From positions 1 through 64,000 of the forward strand of contig CARSXK010000003.1 in the NCBI GenBank assembly GCA_949065595.1: a stretch of DNA of 64,000 nt, in the 5' to 3' direction. This document shows, one piece after another, positions 53,116 to 60,699 of this stretch. The translations under genes were made by a program, and so were the position numbers. The notes under the pieces are model-generated. The model had not been told where the DNA came from. It made no database searches and saw only the letters and a program-made list of their open reading frames with translations. This stretch comes from UBA5026 sp949065595. GTDB lineage: Bacteria > Bacillota_I > Bacilli_A > RF39 > UBA660. Within the stretch, counting starts at the first letter, position 1, and each line of letters starts with the position of its first letter.

Positions 53116-54546
53116 ATGAAAAAAAATAATTTGTGGAAGGCAATTATAATTTGTTTTCTTGCATTTGTCGTTTTGAGTTGGGTTTTGCCAACAGGAACAT
53201 ATTCCAGTGGAACTTTTGTAAAAGGGGAAGTGACCCCACTTGGATTCTTTGATATTTTCAGATATCCAATTATAACTGCAACGACATCTGTTTTTGGCTT
53301 GACAGCAATTGTAATTCTTTTAATTGGTGGATTTTACGGTGTATTGATTCAAACAGGTGCTTATGCTAGTATCATCCATGGAATTACTGTTCAGTGGAAA
53401 GAAAAGGGGCATATCTTTTTAACCATTACCATTTTGGTATTTGCAGTATTATCCTCTTTGACAGGGCTTACATTGCCATTATTTGTGATGGTTCCTTTCT
53501 TTGTAGCCATTATATTGAAATTGGGTTATCATAAGATAATTGCATTATTATCTACTGTTGGCGCAATATTAGTAGGAAATATGGGCTCTACATATGGGTT
53601 TAATATTAATGGATATCTTTCTTTCTTTTTTGAAACAGGTATTCATGATACCATTGCAACACGTATTTTATTCTTCTTGGTAATTACGAGTGTATTGATT
53701 GGTTTTGTGTTATTATTAAGTGAAAAAACCAAAGTGGTTGTGAAAAAAGACAAAAATCATTCAAAGAAAGAAGAAACAGTATTAGAAATCCCTTTATATG
53801 AAAATCAAGTGGATAAGAAAAAAAGTGCAGTTCCAATGGTTGTGATAGCAATCGCAATGATGATTATTATCTGCGTTGGAATGTATAATTGGGAAACTGG
53901 TTTTCAAATTGATGTTTTTAACAATATGTATCAGTCTATTACTACTTTTGAAATTTCAGGATATCCAATTTTCAAAAATGTGATCGGTTCAGTTGATCCA
54001 ATTGGATATTGGACCAATTATGAATTTGCAATTGTGTTATTTTTAGCGACTATGTTAATCGCATGGATTTACAATGTAAAAGGACAAGAAAAATGGCAAG
54101 CCTTTTTAAGCGGTGTGAAACAAATGGTTCCAGTTGCTATATATACTGTTGCAGCAAGTATTTTATTCTTACTTATGAATACTGGTGCTACTTGTTTTGG
54201 AACAATTGCTAATTTCTTTATTACAATGACCAAAGGATTTAATGTATTTTCATTTAGCGCATTGACAGCGATTGGTGGCATTTTCTTCTATGATTTTCCT
54301 TTTTTAGTAAATGCATTGTATAATCCAATTACTAGTTTATATACAAACTATAATTTTATTGGAATGTTAATGCAGATGGTGCATGGGCTTGTTATGTTAA
54401 TTGCCCCAACCAGTGTTATTCTAGTGGCTGGACTTAGATATTTAAACATTTCTTATACAGAATGGTTAAAAAATATATGGAAATATTTATTACTTGCACT
54501 AGGTGTAATTGTAATTTTTGTTATCCTATTATTGTTACTAGGATAA
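53116..54546 (+). CDS. YfcC/ArcD-type membrane transporter
   Basis: A 476-residue protein with about 12 membrane helices. The start (WVLPTGTYSSGTFVKG, a loop after helix 1) and the helix with GGFYGVLIQTGAY fit the YfcC/DcuC/ion-transporter superfamily, which includes arginine/ornithine exchangers. The substrate is not known. ATG 53116 has GGAGG 8 nt upstream and a TGTTATAAT box lies 20 nt further. The gene is transcribed alone and ends at a good terminator (54557-54580). Confidence 0.78.
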   Translation: MKKNNLWKAIIICFLAFVVLSWVLPTGTYSSGTFVKGEVTPLGFFDIFRYPIITATTSVFGLTAIVILLIGGFYGVLIQTGAYASIIHGITVQWKEKGHIFLTITILVFAVLSSLTGLTLPLFVMVPFFVAIILKLGYHKIIALLSTVGAILVGNMGSTYGFNINGYLSFFFETGIHDTIATRILFFLVITSVLIGFVLLLSEKTKVVVKKDKNHSKKEETVLEIPLYENQVDKKKSAVPMVVIAIAMMIIICVGMYNWETGFQIDVFNNMYQSITTFEISGYPIFKNVIGSVDPIGYWTNYEFAIVLFLATMLIAWIYNVKGQEKWQAFLSGVKQMVPVAIYTVAASILFLLMNTGATCFGTIANFFITMTKGFNVFSFSALTAIGGIFFYDFPFLVNALYNPITSLYTNYNFIGMLMQMVHGLVMLIAPTSVILVAGLRYLNISYTEWLKNIWKYLLLALGVIVIFVILLLLLG

Positions 54547-54556
54547 TTTGATGATT

Positions 54557-54582
54557 AAGGAATCGAACGGATTCCTTTTCTT
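54557..54582 (+). terminator. Terminator after the YfcC-type gene
   Basis: AAGGAATC (54557-54564) pairs with GATTCCTT (54570-54577), T-rich tail. Confidence 0.88.
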
Positions 54583-54655
54583 TTTACCAAATATTATCAT
54601 GTTGAATTTATGTATTTTTATGAATTTATGGTATAATGAATAAGAGGATGTATAT

Positions 54656-55288
54656 ATGAAGTATCAGATAGATGGAATGACATATCCAGTGGTTATTATT
54701 CGGAAAAAGAATAAGCATACCTATATTCGAGTGCGGAATGGTGCATTGGAAATATCCACGCACTATTTTGTAACAAAGAAACAAATTTTAGACATTTTAG
54801 GTCAAAATGAGACGTCTATTCGTAAAATGATTACCAAATGTCAACAAAAAGAGGAGAAACAGGAAAAATTTCTTTATCTAGGAAATTGTTATGATATAAT
54901 AATAATGCCTACTGATATAGTAGAAATGATAGGAAATTCGGTATATACAGCAAGTAAAGAGCAACTACAAAAATGGGCTCAAATGCAGATGAAAGAAATA
55001 TTTGAAATGTATTATCAAATGTGTTATCAAAAAATGAAAGAAAATATTCCATTTTACCGATTGAGAATTCGTAAAATGAAAACTAGATGGGGTGTATGTA
55101 ACCGAAAGAGTGAGACGATTACACTCAATTCCGAATTACTCCATTATGAAATCGGTGCGATTGTTTATGTGATAGTTCATGAGTTGTCTCACTTAATTCA
55201 TTTCAACCATTCGAAAGAATTTTGGAAAACAGTTGAATTCTATTGTCCGAATTATAAAGAAATGAGAAAAGTGTTAAAAGAGTATTGA
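54656..55288 (+). CDS. YgjP-like zinc metallopeptidase (DUF45)
   Basis: A 210-residue protein of the YgjP/WLM group. Zinc site HELSH (H175, E176, H179) followed by HFNHSKEFW, whose His may be the third ligand. Upstream are KTRWGVC and LNSELLHYE, typical of the family. There is no signal peptide, so it acts in the cytoplasm. The substrate is unknown. An extended -10 (TGGTATAAT) lies 20 nt before the start. The M23 gene follows 9 nt after its stop. Confidence 0.9.
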   Translation: MKYQIDGMTYPVVIIRKKNKHTYIRVRNGALEISTHYFVTKKQILDILGQNETSIRKMITKCQQKEEKQEKFLYLGNCYDIIIMPTDIVEMIGNSVYTASKEQLQKWAQMQMKEIFEMYYQMCYQKMKENIPFYRLRIRKMKTRWGVCNRKSETITLNSELLHYEIGAIVYVIVHELSHLIHFNHSKEFWKTVEFYCPNYKEMRKVLKEY

Positions 55289-55297
55289 GGTGTTTTG

Positions 55298-56494
55298 ATG
55301 AAAAAATTCGTTCAAGTTATTTGTGTATTCGTTATGTTTGCGACTACTTTTTGTGTTCCAGAATTGGCGAAAGCGAAAACTTTGGGGCAGTGGCGAAAGG
55401 AACTAGAATTAAAGCAAAAAGAGTTAGAGGAAAATAAAATCAAAAAAGCCCAGACAGAGCAAGAAATTGCTCAAACCAAAGCAGAGATTGCGAAAATTGA
55501 AAAATTGATTGATCAAATTTATGTAGATATGGCAAATTTACAAACTGAAATTGATTTATTAAATGAGGATATTGCGAAAAAAGATCAAGAGATGAAGGAT
55601 ATTATTAATTTTGTACAAGTATCTAATGGGGAATCAGCATATTTAGAGTATGCCTTCGGAGCAAAAGATTTTACAGATTTTATTTATCGTATGGCAGTTT
55701 CAGAACAATTGACTTCATATAATGATAAATTAATAGAACAGTATCATCAAATGATACAGGAAAATCAACAGAAACAAAAAGAATTGACACAAAAACAAAG
55801 TGAAATGGCAGAGCAAGGAAAGCAACTTGAGGAAAAAATGAAATTTCTTGACCAAGAAATAGTCAATACCAATGCGGTTGCGGTTGACATTGAGGACTTG
55901 ATTCAATATCAAAAAGAAGTAATCGCACTATATGAATCCAAAGGCTGTGAAGATCATGAAGATGTCGAGACGTGTGGTCGTAAAATTATACCAGAAGGTA
56001 CAGCTTTTTATCGTCCAACACAAGCAGGGTATATTACCAGTGAGTGGGGACCAAGGGATTTACTTGGTAGAAACTGGCATGAAGGAATTGATATTGGTGT
56101 TGGAGTAGGAACCACTGTTTATTCGACTGGCAATGGGATTGTCGCGGCAGTAGTACGTTATAAATGTGGTGGAAATATGGTAATTGTTTGGCACAATATT
56201 CATGGAAAATACTATACATCAGTTTATGCCCATTTATCTTCTGTAAGTGTTCAGGCCAAACAAACGGTAGACCGTAATACCATTATTGGATATTCTGGTG
56301 GAACCGCTGGTGGATATGACCAATGTACAACAGGACCACATTTACATGTGACAATCGCAACTGGTAGATTTTTAGAGGATTATGATGATTGGACATATGA
56401 ATTGAACCAAAAATATTCTATTAATCCTAGAGATGTGATTAATTTTCCATCCGGTTTATACAATCGTTGGACCGATCGTTTGACCGCTTATTAG
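55298..56494 (+). CDS. Secreted M23-family peptidoglycan endopeptidase with coiled coil (EnvC/NlpD-like)
   Basis: A 398-residue secreted protein. A signal peptide ends near AKAK (about 25); then long coiled coil (about 30-205, Glu/Gln/Lys heptads); then the LytM/M23 domain with GTxxxRPTQAGYITSEWGP, HEGIDIG (H261, D265) and HLH (H348, H350). The catalytic zinc residues are present, so this may be an active wall hydrolase, not merely an activator. A C238-C247 pair lies just before the domain. ATG 55298 follows GAGGTG. It is co-transcribed with the YgjP gene. Confidence 0.92.
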   Translation: MKKFVQVICVFVMFATTFCVPELAKAKTLGQWRKELELKQKELEENKIKKAQTEQEIAQTKAEIAKIEKLIDQIYVDMANLQTEIDLLNEDIAKKDQEMKDIINFVQVSNGESAYLEYAFGAKDFTDFIYRMAVSEQLTSYNDKLIEQYHQMIQENQQKQKELTQKQSEMAEQGKQLEEKMKFLDQEIVNTNAVAVDIEDLIQYQKEVIALYESKGCEDHEDVETCGRKIIPEGTAFYRPTQAGYITSEWGPRDLLGRNWHEGIDIGVGVGTTVYSTGNGIVAAVVRYKCGGNMVIVWHNIHGKYYTSVYAHLSSVSVQAKQTVDRNTIIGYSGGTAGGYDQCTTGPHLHVTIATGRFLEDYDDWTYELNQKYSINPRDVINFPSGLYNRWTDRLTAY

Positions 56495-56551
56495 AAATAA
56501 AATTAGGTGTTTGCAGTATGTTTTTCGTTTTATATGAACGGGGGAAGTGTT

Positions 56552-56794
56552 ATGAGAAAAGATATTGTAGATCACTATAGTAATCACATTCTTTTACCAA
56601 TTGAAACATTTATCAAACAGGAAGAAATGCAGTTGAATAAGTTAGGGGATGCAGTCACAAAAGAACAGTTACAAATTTTAGAAAAGGCCAATGATTTGTA
56701 TTTAGAAAAATTGAGTACTTTTTGTACCTTGTGTGATGAAACCTATCAATTAGAACAAATCATAACAACGCTTGATATGGAGGAAAGGAACTAA
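56552..56794 (+). CDS. Hypothetical small helical protein
   Basis: An 80-residue, mostly helical protein (ETFIKQEEMQLNKLGDAVTKEQ) with two Cys in STFCTLCDE. I do not recognise it. GGGGGAAG lies 6 nt before ATG 56552; earlier in-frame codons belong to a hydrophobic leader with no ribosome-binding site. It follows the M23 gene by 57 nt and ends in a terminator that overlaps the next promoter. Confidence 0.6.
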   Translation: MRKDIVDHYSNHILLPIETFIKQEEMQLNKLGDAVTKEQLQILEKANDLYLEKLSTFCTLCDETYQLEQIITTLDMEERN

Positions 56795-56823
56795 TTTACA
56801 ATTGTTCTTTTTTTCTGTATAAT
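56788..56823 (+). promoter_or_regulatory. Overlapping terminator and promoter
   Basis: GAAC-AATT (56788-56796) and AATT-GTTC (56800-56807) form a hairpin with T run (terminator). The same DNA has TTTACA (56795-56800), 17-nt spacer, TATAAT (56818-56823), a promoter for the next gene. Confidence 0.6.
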
Positions 56824-56849
56824 GAAACTAGAAAAGGATATGTGATGTT

Positions 56850-58394
56850 ATGAAGGATTCTAGAACCCAAAATTCAGTTCGAAATTCAACAGTATCTATC
56901 GTAACACAAGTATTAACCGTTGTGATAAATTTCGCTGTGAAAACAGTTTTTATCCATACACTAGGATCTGAGTATTTAGGAGTCAATGGTCTTTTTTCGA
57001 ATATCATTACTATGCTTTCTTTGGCGGATCTAGGAATTGGCGTTGCGATTCCTTATAGTTTATATAAACCCTTGGCTGAAAGAGATGCGAAAAAAATCAA
57101 TATTCTTATGAAATTTTACGCAAAAGTATATCACGTAATTGGTGTTATTGTATTAATCATTGGTTTTTCTTTGATTCCTTTTTTAGGATTTATGATGAAA
57201 GATATCCCTGATGTTCCTCATTTGACATTGATTTATAGTTTGTTTGTCATTCATTCAGCATCCAGTTATTTCTTTGTTTACAAGAGATTTTTAATTGAGT
57301 CGGATCAAAAAGGATATATTACTTCAAAAATTATTTTTGTTTTTTCAACACTTCTTTCCATAATCCAAATCATATTATTGTTGCTAACTAAAAATTATAT
57401 ATTATTTTTACTTTCTAGTATTGTCATTGTAATTGTCCAAAATATTTATATTTCTCATAAAGCAATCCAATTGTATCCTTTTTTAAAACAAAAAAAAGTA
57501 CCCAAAATGGACAAAGCAGATATTCAAGATATTACTAAAAATGTATCTGCACTTCTTATTTATCGGATTGGAAATGTTGTGACCAGTGGAACCGATAATA
57601 TTGTGATTTCAAGATTTATTGGGCTTGTTATGGTTGGAATATATTCCAATTATCTGTTGATTATCAATTCCCTTAATTTGGTTTTAAATCAACTATTCAA
57701 TGCGATTACTTCTAGTATTGGAAATTTAGTGGTAACGACCAGTGGAAAAAGAAGTTCTGTTATATACGATAAACTTAATTTGGTTAATTTCTGGTTGTAT
57801 GCACTTTGTGGAACTTGTTTATTGGTATTATTCAATCCTTTTATTGAGATTTGGATTGGAAAACAATATTTGTTATCTTTTTCTGTTGTTTTTTTACTCT
57901 CACTCAATTTTTATATTACAGGAATGCAATCAGTAACGACATCTTTCCGAAATGCGTATGGTCTTTTTTGGAAGGCCAAATATAGACCTCTTGTTATGAT
58001 CGCCATCAATATTATCGTATCCATTATACTGGTTCAATTTATGGGGGTTGCAGGAGTTGTTTTAGGGACTATAGTTAGTCGTGTTTTTACGATTACTTGG
58101 TTGGATCCTTATATTGTATATCGCTATGGTTTTGGGAAAAATCCCAAACGTTATTTTATTAAATATTGTTTGTTTATGATTTTGTTTTTGGGGGTTTCTT
58201 TTTTCACCAATTGGGTGGTTGGATTGATTCCAAGTGGTAATTTATTGTGGTTTTTCTTAAAAGCAACTTGTAGTTTAATCATCGTCAATGGGATTTTCTA
58301 TTTGTTATTTAAGGATACGGATGACTTTCAATATTTTTATCAAAAATTAAAGAATATTTTCGTTTCTAAATTGGACAGAATTAGACAGGGTTAG
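56850..58394 (+). CDS. Wzx-like polysaccharide flippase (MOP superfamily)
   Basis: A 514-residue membrane protein with about 12-14 helices. The start (NSTVSIVTQVLTVVINFAVKTVFIHTLGSEYLGVNGLFSNI) is typical of Wzx/RfbX polysaccharide flippases, which move lipid-linked repeat units across the membrane. The region around RIGNVVTSGTDNIVISRFIG is the second conserved part. No other polysaccharide genes are adjacent, apart from the GT4 9 kb away. GATGTTATG-type spacing (TGTGAT then 3 nt) fixes the start. cse60 follows 25 nt later. Confidence 0.85.
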   Translation: MKDSRTQNSVRNSTVSIVTQVLTVVINFAVKTVFIHTLGSEYLGVNGLFSNIITMLSLADLGIGVAIPYSLYKPLAERDAKKINILMKFYAKVYHVIGVIVLIIGFSLIPFLGFMMKDIPDVPHLTLIYSLFVIHSASSYFFVYKRFLIESDQKGYITSKIIFVFSTLLSIIQIILLLLTKNYILFLLSSIVIVIVQNIYISHKAIQLYPFLKQKKVPKMDKADIQDITKNVSALLIYRIGNVVTSGTDNIVISRFIGLVMVGIYSNYLLIINSLNLVLNQLFNAITSSIGNLVVTTSGKRSSVIYDKLNLVNFWLYALCGTCLLVLFNPFIEIWIGKQYLLSFSVVFLLSLNFYITGMQSVTTSFRNAYGLFWKAKYRPLVMIAINIIVSIILVQFMGVAGVVLGTIVSRVFTITWLDPYIVYRYGFGKNPKRYFIKYCLFMILFLGVSFFTNWVVGLIPSGNLLWFFLKATCSLIIVNGIFYLLFKDTDDFQYFYQKLKNIFVSKLDRIRQG

Positions 58395-58419
58395 ATGGTA
58401 TAATCCAGTGGGTGATAGG

Positions 58420-58593
58420 ATGAAAGTAAAACTATTTGATGAGAGTCATGAGAAAGATTTAGAAGCAGCCATCAATGCATTTTTAAGTGAAGAAGAAGTA
58501 GAAGTAATTGATATTAAATATCAAGTTGCAGTAAGTGTTTTTTCAGAGGAACAAGTATTTTGTTTTTCCGCAATGGTTGTATATCAAAAATAG
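58420..58593 (+). CDS. cse60: Cse60-like sporulation protein
   Basis: A 57-residue protein. KVKLFDESHEKDLEAAINAF followed by VIDIKYQVAVS and FSAMVVY matches the Cse60 family, small proteins made in the mother cell under SigE in B. subtilis (role unclear). The match is along the entire length. ATG 58420 follows GGGTGAT by 3 nt. It overlaps neither neighbour and lies 14 nt before the flippase, so both probably share an operon. Confidence 0.85.
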   Translation: MKVKLFDESHEKDLEAAINAFLSEEEVEVIDIKYQVAVSVFSEEQVFCFSAMVVYQK

Positions 58594-58607
58594 TGAGGTT
58601 ATGGTGT

Positions 58608-60233
58608 ATGAAAAAAAGTAGTTTTTTAAAAGGTGCGATGATATCGACGTTTGGAATTATTGTTTGCAAAATCATAGGACTTCTTTATGTGATTCCCTTT
58701 TTTTCTATGATTGGAAGTCAAGGGGGAGCCCTTTATAGTTACGCCTATTCCATTTATGCGGTGTTCTTAAGCTTATCTACAAGTGGTATACCAATTGCGA
58801 TATCGAAATTGGTAAGTGAATACCAAACATTAGAGTATGAGAACAGCAAGGAAAGAGTCTACAAGATTGGACTTTCTCTTATTATGACATTCAGTATTGT
58901 TCTTTTTGTTCTAATGATGTTAATGGCACCTATGCTTGCTCAATGGATTTTAGGTGATTTGATTGGTGGAAATACGGTAGAAAGTGTAACAATGGTCATT
59001 CGTGTGATTTCTATGTCGTTATTAATTGTACCTATATTAAGTGTGATGAAAGGTTATTTGCAAGGGCATAAGATGATGGAGGCTCCAAGTAAAGCACAGG
59101 TCATTGAACAGTTTGTTCGGGTTTCAGTCATATTGTTGGGTAGTTTTTTTGCCATTAAGGTGTTTCATACCAGTATCGATACTGCGGTTGGTCTTGCAGT
59201 TTTTGGAGCAACAGCTGGTGCTATTGCGGCTTATTTTTATTTAGCAGTTCAAATACATAAGAATAAGGAACTCCTTCATTCTAATCAGATACGTACAAGG
59301 AAAGAAGCGAAAATTACCAATTCTATCATTTTGAAAAAAATTGTATTTTACGCACTGCCTTTTTTGGTGATAGATTTGTTAAAATCGGCTTTTTCTTTGG
59401 TGGATACGTTTACAGTAGTAAAGACGCTTACCCAAATTGGTTATGAAGCAACTGTAACAGAAAGTGTTTTAGGTGTTTTGACTACATGGGGAAGTAAATT
59501 GAACATGATTGTGGTATCAATTTCTCTTGGAATCAGTATTAGTTTGGTTCCCAATATAGCAGCTAGTTATGTAGAAAAAGATATGGCTTCTGTCAATACA
59601 AAGGTGAATCAAGCGATTCAAGTATTGTTACTATTTTCCCTGCCTATGGTATTTGGACTTAGTTTTTTATCTGAACCTATTTGGACTATTTTCTACGGCA
59701 AACAAGTGCTTTGTGCTTCTATTTTCTCTTTGTTTGTTTTTCAAGCGATTTCTTTTTCTTTATTTACTATCTTGTTAAACATTGCACAAACGATTAATGA
59801 TACCAAGCTTGCAATTGGCACTTTATTGTTTAGTTTTATTTTAAAAATAGTACTGAATATTCCTATGATGTATTTTTGTAATTTGTTTGCCATTGGGGCT
59901 TATTATGGACCTAGTGTTGCTACTTTGCTTGCACAAGGTATTGCTATTTTGATTTTGTTATATGTACTTGCTAAAAAACATCATATTACAGTATATCCAA
60001 GTCGATTTGTAATTGGCAAAATGGTACTTTCGACACTCATTATGTTTATGAGTTTAAAAATTGTAGGATTGTTTCTTCCTGTTGCAGAAGAAAGTCGTTT
60101 TTTTGCAATGATAAAAGTAGTTTTCTATGCTATATTAGGTGCTATTATATACTTTGTAACTGTTAGTCGTAGTGGTGGTTTCAAAAATGTATTTCTCAAT
60201 TTGAAAAAGAACCCATTTTCTGTAAGAAGGTAA
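58608..60233 (+). CDS. MurJ/YtgP-type lipid II flippase
   Basis: A 541-residue, 14-helix MOP-superfamily protein. The start (SFLKGAMISTFGIIVCKIIGLLYVIPFF) and the GIPIAISKLVSEY and MKGYLQGHKMMEAPSKAQVIEQF stretches match the YtgP/SpoVB polysaccharide-biosynthesis group, whose YtgP member is a MurJ equivalent in Bacillus. It would flip lipid II for wall growth. ATG 58608 is preferred over the longer frame because GAGG lies 11 nt upstream and the extra codons overlap cse60. It is one of three such flippases in the window. Confidence 0.88.
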   Translation: MKKSSFLKGAMISTFGIIVCKIIGLLYVIPFFSMIGSQGGALYSYAYSIYAVFLSLSTSGIPIAISKLVSEYQTLEYENSKERVYKIGLSLIMTFSIVLFVLMMLMAPMLAQWILGDLIGGNTVESVTMVIRVISMSLLIVPILSVMKGYLQGHKMMEAPSKAQVIEQFVRVSVILLGSFFAIKVFHTSIDTAVGLAVFGATAGAIAAYFYLAVQIHKNKELLHSNQIRTRKEAKITNSIILKKIVFYALPFLVIDLLKSAFSLVDTFTVVKTLTQIGYEATVTESVLGVLTTWGSKLNMIVVSISLGISISLVPNIAASYVEKDMASVNTKVNQAIQVLLLFSLPMVFGLSFLSEPIWTIFYGKQVLCASIFSLFVFQAISFSLFTILLNIAQTINDTKLAIGTLLFSFILKIVLNIPMMYFCNLFAIGAYYGPSVATLLAQGIAILILLYVLAKKHHITVYPSRFVIGKMVLSTLIMFMSLKIVGLFLPVAEESRFFAMIKVVFYAILGAIIYFVTVSRSGGFKNVFLNLKKNPFSVRR

Positions 60234-60566
60234 ACCTATGGAATTTGTTTTTGAGGCAAGTGCAGAACTATTATTGGGATTGGTGAAACTAATTGTTGAT
60301 AATTTGAAAATGATGTAATGGCCAAATATAAGTGAATTTGATAATCCATTAATAGATGAAATAAATGGCTATTTCGATCAGAATTCAAAAAAATATAAGT
60401 AAAAATTCCATATAATAAAGAAATGATTATCATAAACCAAATGTAATTTCTATTACTAGCAATTGCCTTTATATATCAGAACTTGAGAACCACCTCATTG
60501 TAAAACAAATGTATTTTACCATTTTCATTAAGAATCTATTTTAAAAAGGAAATAGATTTTTTTATT
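60234..60566 (+). other. Gap with broken mini-frame and RNA hairpins
   Basis: ATG 60238 (AGAAGG upstream) opens a 26-codon frame (MEFVFEASAELLLGLVKLIV, ...) to TAA 60316-60318; the same frame resumes and reads 27 more codons to 60399. It looks like a small gene with a nonsense codon. Further on are a 6-bp hairpin (60500-60519) and a terminator AATCTATTT/AAATAGATT (60533-60558) with T run. A minus-strand hydrophobic frame here has no ribosome-binding site. Confidence 0.4.
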
Positions 60567-60699
60567 TCCAAATAAGCGACAGAATCTTCAATTTTCATAT
60601 GTTATTTTAGTATTGTAGAAAAAAAGAAATAAATTGTTGTTTAAAATAGAAGTTATTACAACATTATATACATAGAATAAATAGAGGAGATGGTATCTT

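Noticed and set aside
60236..60433. Minus-strand 65-codon hydrophobic frame as a toxin
   Set aside because: No ribosome-binding site or promoter at the required place, and it mirrors the plus-strand mini-frame.
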